Below are positions 12,001 to 18,368 of a stretch of 64,000 nt of DNA, in pieces. Numbering within the stretch: position 1 is the first letter of the stretch; each line of letters starts with the position of its first letter. This stretch comes from Nostoc sp. C052. GTDB lineage: Bacteria > Cyanobacteriota > Cyanobacteriia > Cyanobacteriales > Nostocaceae. The stretch spans positions 1 to 64,000 of the forward strand of contig NZ_CP040275.1 of assembly GCF_013393905.1 (NCBI RefSeq), in the 5' to 3' direction. A program made the position numbers and the translations under genes. Under the pieces are notes generated by a model. The model searched no databases, was not told where the DNA came from, and saw only the letters and a list, made by a program, of their open reading frames with translations.

Positions 12001-12621
12001 GCTGACGTGCGTGGGCAGCAGCTAGGAATCAAAGCGATTCAACCACAACAGGTATTACTAGCCCTAGAACAATTGCTCAAGCAACCAGAAGCCGTAGAAG
12101 TCGGGTTAGTTGCCATAGACTGGTCTAATAAACAGGGCTTGTCCCATTGGTTAAACTACCGTTTCTTAGCAGATTGGCAGGAGAAAACTGACTCTTCATC
12201 TGTCAAAATCGAGTCGGAATTTCTGCAACAATGGCGGAGAGCATTGCCTAGCGATCGACGACGGTTGTTGTTAAACCACGTACAACAGCAAGTAGCCCAT
12301 GTATTAGGTATGGCTTCGGCAAAAACCATTAATGAACGATCGGGCTTTTTTGACTTGGGAATGGACTCACTGACTGCTGTGGAGTTAAGAAACCGATTAC
12401 AAGGGAGTTTGGGCTATTCACTGCCAGCAACAGCAATTATGGACTATCCCACAATCGAGACTCTGGTTAATTACTTAGTGCAGAATCTATTACCTGATGA
12501 CCAGTCAGCTTCACTGGAAACAACGGAAATAACTCAAACCAGCCATACCGATTTAGCCGATTTGTCCCAAGAAGAGTTGGCAGCATTACTGGCTGATGAA
12601 CTATACGGAGGTGGAGAATGA
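1..12621 (+). CDS. PKS A: type I polyketide synthase, modules 1 and 2
   Basis: Two-module polyketide synthase, 4206 aa if the GTG at base 1 is the start. The N-terminus looks like a normal PKS linker helix, but the gene could extend upstream. Module 1: KS about 35-460 (Cys207, His342, His382); AT about 600-900 (GHSVG with Ser694, HAFH 794-797, the malonyl-CoA signature); KR about 1240-1420 (GGLGGLG 1249-1255, Tyr1392, Trp1384 eight residues before it, an A-type sign); ACP Ser1560. Module 2: KS from 1620 (Cys1796, His1931, His1971); AT (Ser2244, HAFH 2344-2347, malonyl); DH (His2546, Asp2715); SAM C-methyltransferase (GAGTGG from 3026); ER about 3450-3770 (AAAGGTG near 3599); KR (GGLGGLG from 3820, but His3961 where Tyr is expected); ACP Ser4123. 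Module 2 should give a saturated alpha-methyl unit. The gene overlaps PKS B by ATGA, so the two are probably translationally coupled. Three linkers contain in-frame repeat insertions. Confidence 0.95.
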   Translation: MVSSSDERSRIAKEALVQLRETKAKLTELEQAQTEPLAIIGMSCRLPGGANSPEEFWQHLRAGADLVSEVPLSRWDIQAFYDPNPGTPGKIYTRQGAFLNLPIDRFDAQFFGISPREANFLDPQQRLLLEVCWESLECAGVPSKSLLGSKTGVFVGLMNLEYPTIAFPNYEAINAHSASGSAPSTAAGRIAFTFGLQGPTLTVDTACSSSLVAVHLACQSLRLGESDLALACGINLMLVPESYIAECQAHTLSPDGRCKTFDAAADGYGRGEGCGVVVLKRLSDAKRDGDNILALIRGSAVNQDGRSGGLTVPNGPAQEQVIRQALNNGKIDPAQISYIEAHGTGTSLGDPIEIVALDGVFGKNHTLETPLIVGSAKTNIGHTESTAGIAGLIKLVLQLQHEEIAPHLHLKQPNPHINWSELAIYVPTQLIPWSKGNQPRLAGVSSFGFSGTNAHVIVEEAPLKEQGSRGAEEQRSRGAGEQGRSDNGISPAPLLPSAPLPLYPSAPHPLCPPASSRRPYHLLTLSAKSQQGLVDLGQSYQTYLESHPEVLLEDICFSANTGRDRFDYCLGLVAATTTDLIQKLKNWQNTTKTNSETPPKIAFLFTGQGSQYAGMGQQLYQTQPTFRKALQECDEILRSELEIPLLEILYPATDKDSPLNQTAYTQPALFALEYALYQLWRSWGITPDAVIGHSVGEYVAACIAGVFSLEDGLKLIAARGRLMQQLPTEGMMVSLLAPFAQVQQVTAPYSDWVSIAAINSPESTVISGQIDAVQAIVSQLEKLGVKSKQLEVSHAFHSPLMKPMLPEFELIARQITYHQPQLKFISNITGKIATSEVTTPEYWCRHILAPVNFAASMQTLHQQGYEVFLECGSQPILLGIGRQCLSDERFTWLPSLRVGQEDWQQILQSLADLYVRGAAIAWTGFYQNLHYRKVVLPTYPFQRKRYWAELTPANKHKPTSEQQTQVIALLEAGQTEQLSQLLSRTDRQLNAAQVEILERLIQEHQQQQAIASIQDCLYEVQWQPSPDAVSAAENSTPGHWLILANSGTLASTLAQVLEQQGQTCSLVTSGKADGRRQEAEGDEEVFSTLSPSSLTGIIYLWSLDLPATETLTTATLTASVNTNCGQLLDVMQTVVSQPWSSTAKLWVITENAIALGKDLPAISKAPVWGQSRAFGLEYPQHWGGLIDLDRQAAIQEQAQAIAIELLGTSGEEHIAYRSGTRYVARLVKSYPETTSKFSIKSDRSYLISGGLGGLGLSVAQWLVEQGARYLILLSRSGINTREKQEAVKQLRAAGVEIITPIADVSDGESLRNAISELLRKLPPISGIIHAAGSDGGMYRIAELEHSILQQTLEPKVAGTWNLHQISQDWELDFFINFSSIAAVWGSANQSHYAAANEFQNLFAAYRQSQGLPALTINWSAVIGAGMINQPGAKALTQRLQKIGVGSLNLTQVKAAMGLLLNSQNRQIVVAPVDWQRFGAIYAVGRTRRLLEQLAPQTQLEQAIETAQPTQLREQLTSVPATEGLEILRRTLQGEVARVLGLPTEELPALEQGFFELGMDSLMAVELRDRLNQLLGVNLPSTLSFDFPNIERLTHYLATDVLALAQAKANQPNDPISDIYEPIAIVGMSCRFPGDATDPESFWQLLASGTNTRAEIPQNRWNIETYYDPTPGIPGKIYTRYGNFINSIDRFDPAFFGISPREAVAIDPQHRLLLEVSWEALEQAAIAPERLAGASVGVFVGNDGHDYEQLIAQHLQQNPDSPVGTFAGTGNAFSSAAGRLAYTFGFTGPTLAIDTACSSSLVAIHQACNSLHLRECQMAIAGGVKLHLTPASYIWASSVRMISGDGLCKTFDASADGYARGEGCGMVVLKRLSEAQRDGDRILALIRGSAVNHDGSSSGLTVPNGQAQQQLIYQALAWAQLQPHQISYLEAHGTGTSLGDPIELNAAAAVLGQERTPESPLFVGSVKTNIGHLEAAAGVSGLIKVVLAMQHQMIPHHLHLQHPNPKIDWKNLPIKIPTTLTPWVSCDRRRAGISSFGFTGTNAHLVLEEAPPLPDAVETKWERPLHLLNLSAKNAAALKQLALNYCEYLRLDGISQPLADICFTAHTGRLHFSDRLSVVGATVAQMATKLTAFCRHEELPGLSSGIIGNEPPKIAFLFTGQGSQYAGMGQQLYQTQPTFRKAIQQCDEILRSELEIPLLEILYSQTDSPLNQTAYTQPALFALEYALYQLWQSWGITASAAIGHSVGEYVAACVAGVFSLEDGLKLIAARGRLMQQLPTQGMMVALLAPVAQVTEAISPYLEQVSIAAINSPQSTVISGQTAAVLAIVTELEKLGVKTKQLQVSHAFHSPLMKPMVGQFESVARQITYHSPQLKFISNITGTFATSEVTTPEYWCHHILAPVNFAASMQTLHQHGYKVFLECGSQPILLGMGRQCVSDEGSTWLPSLRIGQEDWQQILQSLGKLYVLGAKADWVGFESDYRRHKVKLPTYPFQRQSYWLETPSQPTTKPSYNRHPLLGERLQLASRTKEIFFESIISASSLAYLADHRILEQVIFPGAAYLEMAIAAAANIFQSDCIVLENVAIARPLILETHQEKIVQVILSPLENQGYGFEICSRDSQRENSENPWTVHTTGTVLANETNTIPAELDLETWTNQESIEVKAFYQQLQQQGIDYGSSFQGLQKLQRGQNQALGQIQLPANLHQDCNYWLHPALLDAAMQVVGGLVEIDRVCTYVPVGVERLIVYRRPSLEIWAVASLQEQSNFALKAQVTLFDSERQLVAVLDGLRFQAVTSQALLNQGKDSLQNCLYEVEWRSQSRFGKLEPPHFIPSPEAIANQLQPHLERLIAGDDIQIYTTLLPQLEQLSLEYIIQALSQLGWSFSVGDKFSLLVAAQRLGVVPQHYQLLQHLLQILTAEQILTAISGQWQVRQPLPAANPDIYLQSLQPYTTLIQGELTLVQRCGENLCAVLRGAAEPTQVVFPTADIDSATQLYQDSPAAQIYNTLVQQVVKIAIADAPPQRGIRILEIGAGTGGTTSYLLPELQASQTHYCFTDIGQLFLSKAQNRFENYKFVDYKTLDIEQEPTAQGFDAYEYDVVIAANVLHATQDINQTLQHVKQLLAPGGLLVLLEGTDRQLWIDLIFGLLPGWWRFQDRELRPDYPLLNVCQWQQVLQTNGLSPVAVLPPPATGAKQSVIIAQNIEQPLEKSIVKERGWLILADRQGVGSQLAEHLQTQGETCTLVLIKEGTGNREQGTERNNQFPVASQTIIKQPLATEQLLQIEQSASPQEYEQLIKKIADQTPGLYGIIHCWTLDSPEASAINAQNLEAIAHLGCGTVLSLVQAAIAANLSPQPRLWIVTRGTQPADRSELNLSGVGQSSLWGMGKAIALEHPELRCTRIDLDPSESIEEQAASLWAEVSAEDQEDQIALRRNARYVPRLIASSQILASPFQLTMTSRGSLDKLILASTTRRSPNPGEVEIQVKATGLNFLDVIAALDLIPEQVDGVSQSHLKQMVSFGGECAGAIVALGAGVEGFAIGDAVIAVVEGAFSQYVTVKATQVVAKPQRLSFAEAASIPSNFLTAYYALKHLAKISPGDRVLIHAAAGGTGIAAVQIAQKAGAEVFATASPSKWKTLAGMGVRHIMNSRTTEFGDRVMQLTQGQGVDIVLNSLTSGDFVAKSLSVVREGGHFIEIAKRGVWTSAEVAAVRPDIIYTTFDLVRTAQEQPDLIHSLLTEIAEKFASGYFQPSPLTVFPIQQTVQAFRYMQQAKHIGKIVVTQEDESARELQKINYPNFWTQQAFSSPLLPAPCSPALSFSADGTYLITGGLGGLGLLVAQWLVDKGGKHLVLVSRRPANEAAQKQINAIAQAGVEVTVIQADVADYEAMSRVFSHIRQSLPTLRGIIHSAGMLDDATLQHQSWEKFARVMAPKVQGAWNLHQLTLTDAIDFFILFSSVSSLLGVPGQANHAAANAFLDGFAHYRRSLGLPGQSLHLGTVSQIGEAAEKGADVRGQQLGIKAIQPQQVLLALEQLLKQPEAVEVGLVAIDWSNKQGLSHWLNYRFLADWQEKTDSSSVKIESEFLQQWRRALPSDRRRLLLNHVQQQVAHVLGMASAKTINERSGFFDLGMDSLTAVELRNRLQGSLGYSLPATAIMDYPTIETLVNYLVQNLLPDDQSASLETTEITQTSHTDLADLSQEELAALLADELYGGGE
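1392..1543. repeat. In-frame palindromic tandem repeat in the KS-AT linker of module 1
   Basis: A purine-rich arm of GAGCAGGG-type units (1392-1454) is followed after a 12-base spacer by the complementary pyrimidine arm (TCCCCTGC units, then CCCCTCTG units, 1467-1543). It could fold into a large hairpin or cruciform. It is read through in frame, giving about 50 low-complexity residues (464-515) rich in Gly, Arg, Gln and then Pro. The other KS-AT linkers here lack this block. Confidence 0.9.
3212..3243. repeat. In-frame heptamer repeat (GGCAGAA type) in PKS A module 1
   Basis: Four GGCAGAA/GGCAGGA/GGCAGAT units in the segment ahead of the KR core, encoding ADGRRQEAEG. Confidence 0.8.
9725..9760. 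repeat. In-frame heptamer repeat (GGGAACA) between MT and ER of module 2
   Basis: About four units of GGGAACA/GGGAACG, read as GTGNREQGTERN inside PKS A. Confidence 0.85.
11387..11423. repeat. In-frame CCCTGCT repeat between ER and KR of module 2
   Basis: About five CCCTGCT/CCCCTGCT units, read as a Pro-Ala-Cys-rich stretch just before the KR nucleotide-binding motif. Confidence 0.85.
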
Positions 12622-15600
12622 GCCAGAGTAATCCCCAACCAGACTATGCCAAACTTCTCAAAGACGCTTTGCTCGAAATTAGGGAGCAGAAGGCCAAGCT
12701 GAACGCCCTCTTGAGTGCCAAGACTGAACCGATCGCAATTATCGGCATGGGTTGTCGGTTTCCAGGTGGGGCAAACGATCCGGAAATGTTCTGGCAACTA
12801 CTCCACCAGGGTAAAGATGCGATCGCCGAAGTTCCTGGCGATCGCTGGGATATCAACGCCTACTATGACCCCGATCCCGATGCCCCAGCGAAGATGAATA
12901 CACGTTATGGGGGTTTTGTCAATAACCCGCAAGAGTTTGACCCCCATTTCTTTGGCATCTCTGCCCGCGAAGCTATATCCCTCGATCCGCAACAGCGCCT
13001 TCTGTTGGAGGTTACTTGGGAAACCCTAGAAGCAGCCGCAGTTACCCCTGAAGCTTTGGCGAAAGTTTTAACAGGTGTTTTCATTGGCATTTGTAGCAAT
13101 GACTATACCCAGAACCTCTTTAACCAAGGAGAGGAGCGGATTGATGCCTACCTAGCAACTGGCAACTCTCACAGTATTGCCTCTGGGCGATTGTCTTACC
13201 TGCTAGGATTAACTGGCCCCTGCCTATCTGTAGATACAGCCTGTTCTTCTTCCTTAGTAGCTGTGCATTTGGCTTGTACAAGTCTACGTAACCAAGAGTG
13301 TGATGTGGCGATCGCTGGCGGAGTGCAAAGACTCTTATCGCCAGTATTCAACATTAACTTTACAAAAGCGCGAATGCTGTCTGCCGATGGACGCTGCAAA
13401 ACCTTCGATGCTAGTGCTGATGGCTTTGTCCGCTCTGAAGGTTGCGGCGTTATTCTGCTCAAACGTTTATCTGATGCGATCGCTGCTGGAGATAATATTC
13501 TCGCCTTAATTCGCGGTTCCGCTATCAATCAGGACGGGCATACTAGTGGGCTGACAGTTCCTAACGGCCCTTCCCAACAAGCTGTAATTCGTCGCGCCCT
13601 AGCAGTAAGCGGTGTCGAGCCAGCCCAAGTCAGCTATATTGAAGCTCACGGCACAGGCACATCTTTGGGCGATCCCATTGAGATTGGGGCGCTAGGAGCA
13701 GTATTTAGCAGCAGTCATTCACCTGATCGCCCTTTAATCGTTGGTTCTGTAAAAACTAATATCGGACATTTAGAAGGAGCAGCCGGAATTGCTGGACTAA
13801 TAAAAGTCGTGCTACAGCTTCAGCATGACAGCATCGCTCCCCACTTACACCTGAAGCAACCTAATCCCTACATTGACTGGAGCAAACTAGCGATCGCCAT
13901 ACCGACGGATAGCATGGCTTGGATTCGAGGAGAAAAGCCCCGACTGGCAGGGGTTAGCTCATTTGGCTTTAGCGGTACAAATGCCCATGTCATCCTGGAA
14001 GAAGCGCCAATAGGAATTCAAAATGACGCTCGCGGACTCGCTAACGCTGCGCTAACAAAATTCAAAATTCAAAATGAAAATCTTCATGAGCGTCCCCTCC
14101 ATCTTTTGGCTCTGTCAGCGAAGAGTGAAACGGCTTTATTGCAGTTGGTAGAGCGATATCGAACTTACCTGGAAACTGCGCCGGAATTAGAGTTAGCTGA
14201 TGTTTGTTTTACTGCGAATACTGGGCGATCGCACTTTGACTATCGAATGGCGATCGTTGCAGGTTCAACAAAGGAGCTAGTCGAACAGCTAGCTATGACG
14301 ATTAGTTCAGGTAGGGTATACGAGCCAGAAATCGCCTTCCTATTCACAGGACAAGGTTCCCAGTATGCGGGGATGGGGCAACAACTCTATCAAACCCAAC
14401 CAACGTTTAGAAAAGCACTTCAGGAATGCGATGAAATTCTACGTTCTGAACTAGAAATCCCTTTATTAGAAATACTTTATCCTCAAACAGATTCACCTTT
14501 AAACCAAACAGCTTATACCCAACCCGCTTTATTTGCCCTAGAATACGCCCTTTATCAACTGTGGCGATCGTGGGGAATTATACCTAGTGCAGTAATAGGT
14601 CATAGTGTGGGTGAGTATGTAGCCGCTTGTATAGCTGGAGTCTTTTCCTTGGAAGATGGACTCAAACTGATTGCTGCACGGGGTCGCCTCATGCAAGAGT
14701 TACCAACTCAAGGCACGATGGTATCCTTGCTTGCACCTATCGAACAAGTCCAACAAGCAGTTGCCCCTTATTTAAAACAAGTATCAATTGCAGCTATTAA
14801 TAGTCCTCAAAGTACAGTCATTTCCGGTCAAACAGCCACAGTACAAGCCATTGTTACCGAATTAGAAAAACTGGGAGTCAAAAGCAAACAATTACAAGTT
14901 TCTCATGCCTTTCACTCACCACTAATGAAACCAATGGTGGCGCAATTCGAGTCAGTCGCACGCCAGATTACCTATCATTCGCCTCACCTGAAGTTAATTT
15001 CTAACATTACAGGAGCAATTGCCACCTCAGAAGTCACAACACCGGAATACTGGAGTCGCCACATTCTCGCACCTGTGAACTTTGCAGCCAGTATGCAGAC
15101 ATTACACCAACAAGGTTATGAAGTATTTCTCGAATGTAGTCCCCAACCGATTTTATTGGGTATGGGTCGTCAGTGTTTACCCGATAATAGCGGTATCTGG
15201 TTGCCATCGTTGCGAATGGGACAAGAAGATTGGCAGCAAATGCTCTCCAGTTTAGGACAATTGTACGTTTTGGGAGCAAAAGTAAATTGGGTGGGATTTG
15301 AGAGCGACTACCGCCGTCGCAAGGTGAAATTACCGACTTATCCTTTTCAAAGACAACAGTACTGGGTAGAAACTCCGCCTCAGCGCACAACAAAGCCAAG
15401 CCATAGTTTACATCCTTTACTTGGTGAGAGATTACAGTTAGCTGGTCGCAGCCAAGAGATTTTCTTTGAATCTATAATTAGTGCATCATCTCCGGCTTAT
15501 CTAGCTGACCATCGGATCTTTGAGCAGGTAATTGTGCCGGGTGCAGCTTATCTAGAGATGGCGATCGCGGCGGGAGCTAATATTTTCCAATCTGACTGCA

Positions 15601-18248
15601 TCGTGTTGGAAAACGTGGCAATGGAGCAGCCTCTAATTTTAGCAACCCAGCCCGAAAAGATTATGCAGGTAGTTTTGCATCCTTTAGAAAGTCAGAGTTA
15701 TAGGTTCGAGATTTGCAGTCGCGATCCTAAGAAAGAAAATGCTGAGAACCCCTGGACTGTCCATGCTACAGGTACAGTCTTACCAGGTGAAATCGGGTCT
15801 GTACCAAAAACAATTGATTTGACAAATTGGCTATCTCATGGTATCGAGATTGATCCTCAAGCTTTTTATCAGCGATCGCAAGAGCAAGGTATTTCATTTG
15901 GTGTCTGTTTCCATTCCCTACAGCAGCTAGGTTGCAAAGCCGGACAAGGTTATGCCCAAATCGAACTGCCAAAAGAGACGGGTATGAATGCTACACAAGG
16001 ATACCAAATCCATCCTATTCTGCTGGATGCCGGACTTCAGTTGGCTGGTGCGGCTACACTTCAAGAAGGCGATCGCTCTTTCCCATACCTGCCAATTGGT
16101 ATTGAGCGTCTGCAAGTTTATCGGCGAGCTAACCGTCAGTTATGGGGACAAGCCGAAGCTAGAAATGCGATCGCCTCAGAGAGTGAAATTTTGAGTAGCG
16201 ATATCCAGTTAGTCGATCCTAGTGGGGCGGTGGTAGCTCAGATAGAAGGTTTTGCTATGCGTCGTACTACCCAGCAATCCCTAGAGCGCATGATTAAGCC
16301 AGATATCAGCAACTGGTTTTATGAACTTGACTGGCAGATCAAGTCCCTAATTACAGATGAAATTGAGAAGTTGGCAGTAGGGCATTGGATAATTTTTGCA
16401 GACTGTGAACTTGGTGAACAACTCAGCCAGCAGTTAACCCAGCACGGAGGAAGTTGTACAGTTGTCACCGTTGGGGAAAACTATCAGCAGCTAGATGAGA
16501 GACATTTCCAGATTAATCCTCTAAAGCTAAATGACTTTAATCAGTTACTACAGACAAGTTGCGATCGGCAAACAAAATTGCAAGGTGTAATTCATCTATG
16601 GTCTTTAGAGGGCGCTTCCTCCGCAGAACTGGATCTAGATGAATTGGAGGGATCGCAAATCCTGGGTTGTGCCAGTGTTTTACATCTAGTCCAAGCACTA
16701 GAGCAGCAGGGAGGATCTGAACCGATACAACTTTGGCTAGTGACAAAAGGTAGCCAAGCCGTGACAACAGAAACTATAACTCAGGTACAGCAAACACCGT
16801 TATGGGGATTAGGGCGGGCGATAGCTACGGAATATCCTCAGCTTAAGTGTCGCCGATTAGACCTTGACCCAAATGCCTCTATCTCATTGAATCTGCACGC
16901 GATCGCGGATGAACTCTTCTCCCCAGACGGCGAAGACCAAATTGCCTATCGTCAGGGACAGCGCCATGTACTTAGGTTAGTTCGCTCTCGACAACGGACG
17001 ATAAGCGATCGCGTTGCCATTCCAGAGTTAGCGAGTTATCTTATTGTCGGCGGATTGGGAACATTAGGTCTACAAGTTGCCCAGTGGTTGGCAGACAAAG
17101 GCGCTCGCCACCTTATACTGTCTAGTCGTCGGGAGCCATCACTAATAGCCCTAGCAGCGATCGCCAAGTTAGAACAAGCGGGTGTACGGGTACTTATTGA
17201 GCAAGCAGACGTTTCTAGCCAGTCCGATATGACTAAACTCCTGAACAAGATAGCAGCACAGTTGCCACCACTGCGAGGAATTATCCATGCAGCAGGGATT
17301 TTAGATGATGGCATTCTCCAACAGCAATGTTGGGAGAGGTTTACCGGGGTCATGGCTGCAAAAGTCCGAGGAGCTTGGCTTTTGCATCAGCTTACTCAAG
17401 CCTTACCCCTAGACTTTTTTGTTTGCTTCTCATCAGCAGCATCCCTTCTTGGCTCACCAGGGCAGGGCAACTATGCTGCCGCCAATGCCTTTCTCGATGG
17501 GTTGGCTCACTATCGCCGACAGCAAGGACTGGCAGGGTTGAGTATTAACTGGGGGCCTTGGGAGCAAGGGGGCATGGTAGCACAATTAGAAAACCAACAT
17601 CAGAGCCGAATGCAGAATCATGGTCTGGGAACGATTTCACCAGAGCAGGGTTTGCAAGCATTAGAAGCGTTACTGGTGCAGGATGTAACTCAGGTCGGGG
17701 TTATGTCCGTGAACTGGCAGCAGTTACTAGCTCAAATAGCACCAGGAGTAAAGGTGCCAATGTTGCAGAGTTTCAAAGTTGTTGCAACCGACCAACGGTA
17801 CAAAGATGAACTACTCCAACAGTTGCAAGCTGCTCCAATTGAAGAACGCCGGGAGTTACTCAAAGCTTACCTGCAAAGCGAGATTGCCAAAGTCTTGGGT
17901 CTGTCCAATCCCCAACAAGTAGAGCCGCAGCAAAGACTTTTTGACCTGGGGCTAGATTCGTTAACGGCGGTGGAGTTGAGAAATCGCTTGCAGACAAGCT
18001 TGGGCTATGCTATGCGTTCAACGTTGCTGTTCGACTATCCGACGCTGGCAGCACTGCTTGATTATCTGGCGGAAAACGTGATTCCGCTTCAGCCAGTAGA
18101 ACTGTCAAAGGAGGTGGATGCTGTAGCAGTTCAGAGGCAACAGATATTAGCAGCTTCGGAAGATGAAGCTGAAGCACTGCTGCTGAAAAAGCTAGAAGAC
18201 CTTGAAGAAGGCAGAAGGCAGGAGGCAGAAGGCAGAAGGTTTCGTTGA
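12618..18248 (+). CDS. PKS B: type I polyketide synthase, module 3 (KS-AT-DH-KR-ACP)
   Basis: Single-module PKS of 1876 aa. It adds one malonyl unit and should leave a double bond because DH and KR are present but ER is not. The N-terminal 35 residues form a charged helical docking segment. KS has Cys209 in DTACSSS. AT has GHSVG with Ser663 and HAFH 763-766 (malonyl type). DH has His965 and Asp1137 (DAGLQ). KR has GGLGTLG 1478-1484, an LDD motif (B-type sign) and Tyr1619 in NYAAAN. ACP has Ser1781 in GLDSL. The ATG overlaps the PKS A stop codon, with GGAGG at 12607-12611. The C-terminal docking-like stretch (EDEAEALLLKKLEDL) is followed by about 12 residues encoded by a heptamer repeat. The AT-DH block is nearly identical to that of module 2, pointing to duplication or gene conversion. 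Confidence 0.95.
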   Translation: MSQSNPQPDYAKLLKDALLEIREQKAKLNALLSAKTEPIAIIGMGCRFPGGANDPEMFWQLLHQGKDAIAEVPGDRWDINAYYDPDPDAPAKMNTRYGGFVNNPQEFDPHFFGISAREAISLDPQQRLLLEVTWETLEAAAVTPEALAKVLTGVFIGICSNDYTQNLFNQGEERIDAYLATGNSHSIASGRLSYLLGLTGPCLSVDTACSSSLVAVHLACTSLRNQECDVAIAGGVQRLLSPVFNINFTKARMLSADGRCKTFDASADGFVRSEGCGVILLKRLSDAIAAGDNILALIRGSAINQDGHTSGLTVPNGPSQQAVIRRALAVSGVEPAQVSYIEAHGTGTSLGDPIEIGALGAVFSSSHSPDRPLIVGSVKTNIGHLEGAAGIAGLIKVVLQLQHDSIAPHLHLKQPNPYIDWSKLAIAIPTDSMAWIRGEKPRLAGVSSFGFSGTNAHVILEEAPIGIQNDARGLANAALTKFKIQNENLHERPLHLLALSAKSETALLQLVERYRTYLETAPELELADVCFTANTGRSHFDYRMAIVAGSTKELVEQLAMTISSGRVYEPEIAFLFTGQGSQYAGMGQQLYQTQPTFRKALQECDEILRSELEIPLLEILYPQTDSPLNQTAYTQPALFALEYALYQLWRSWGIIPSAVIGHSVGEYVAACIAGVFSLEDGLKLIAARGRLMQELPTQGTMVSLLAPIEQVQQAVAPYLKQVSIAAINSPQSTVISGQTATVQAIVTELEKLGVKSKQLQVSHAFHSPLMKPMVAQFESVARQITYHSPHLKLISNITGAIATSEVTTPEYWSRHILAPVNFAASMQTLHQQGYEVFLECSPQPILLGMGRQCLPDNSGIWLPSLRMGQEDWQQMLSSLGQLYVLGAKVNWVGFESDYRRRKVKLPTYPFQRQQYWVETPPQRTTKPSHSLHPLLGERLQLAGRSQEIFFESIISASSPAYLADHRIFEQVIVPGAAYLEMAIAAGANIFQSDCIVLENVAMEQPLILATQPEKIMQVVLHPLESQSYRFEICSRDPKKENAENPWTVHATGTVLPGEIGSVPKTIDLTNWLSHGIEIDPQAFYQRSQEQGISFGVCFHSLQQLGCKAGQGYAQIELPKETGMNATQGYQIHPILLDAGLQLAGAATLQEGDRSFPYLPIGIERLQVYRRANRQLWGQAEARNAIASESEILSSDIQLVDPSGAVVAQIEGFAMRRTTQQSLERMIKPDISNWFYELDWQIKSLITDEIEKLAVGHWIIFADCELGEQLSQQLTQHGGSCTVVTVGENYQQLDERHFQINPLKLNDFNQLLQTSCDRQTKLQGVIHLWSLEGASSAELDLDELEGSQILGCASVLHLVQALEQQGGSEPIQLWLVTKGSQAVTTETITQVQQTPLWGLGRAIATEYPQLKCRRLDLDPNASISLNLHAIADELFSPDGEDQIAYRQGQRHVLRLVRSRQRTISDRVAIPELASYLIVGGLGTLGLQVAQWLADKGARHLILSSRREPSLIALAAIAKLEQAGVRVLIEQADVSSQSDMTKLLNKIAAQLPPLRGIIHAAGILDDGILQQQCWERFTGVMAAKVRGAWLLHQLTQALPLDFFVCFSSAASLLGSPGQGNYAAANAFLDGLAHYRRQQGLAGLSINWGPWEQGGMVAQLENQHQSRMQNHGLGTISPEQGLQALEALLVQDVTQVGVMSVNWQQLLAQIAPGVKVPMLQSFKVVATDQRYKDELLQQLQAAPIEERRELLKAYLQSEIAKVLGLSNPQQVEPQQRLFDLGLDSLTAVELRNRLQTSLGYAMRSTLLFDYPTLAALLDYLAENVIPLQPVELSKEVDAVAVQRQQILAASEDEAEALLLKKLEDLEEGRRQEAEGRRFR
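14014..14080. repeat. In-frame composite repeat in the KS-AT linker of module 3
   Basis: A palindrome-rich piece (GACGCTCGCGGACTCG, CTAACGCTGCGC) is followed by tandem AAAATTC units. It encodes NDARGLANAALTKFKIQNEN. The AAAATTC part recurs at the same place in module 4 (19755-19793), where the GC-rich piece is absent, so the latter looks like an extra insertion. Confidence 0.8.
18205..18240. repeat. Heptamer repeat forming the C-terminus of PKS B
   Basis: GGCAGAA/GGCAGGA units encode the last residues (EEGRRQEAEGRR) after the docking-like helix. Confidence 0.85.
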
Positions 18249-18319
18249 GGTAGCGATTCAAACCCCACCTCAACGAACAGCTCGAAATCTTCGATTTTGG
18301 TTTGGTGGGTCAGTGCATA

Positions 18320-18353
18320 TTCCCTCTTCCCCGTTCCCCATTCCCCATTCCCT
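18320..18353. repeat. TTCCCCA heptamer repeat upstream of PKS C
   Basis: Four to five TTCCCCA/TTCCCCG units lie 16 bases before the PKS C start codon, inside the 120-base gap between PKS B and PKS C. They are the complement of the GGGAA(C/T)A units found inside the genes. Confidence 0.85.
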
Positions 18354-18368
18354 TTAGATATTTTTAAG

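Noticed and set aside
18297..18368. Upstream ATG at 18297 as the start of PKS C
   Set aside because: The extra 24 residues are encoded by a TTCCCCA repeat, while the ATG at 18369 begins a typical PKS linker.
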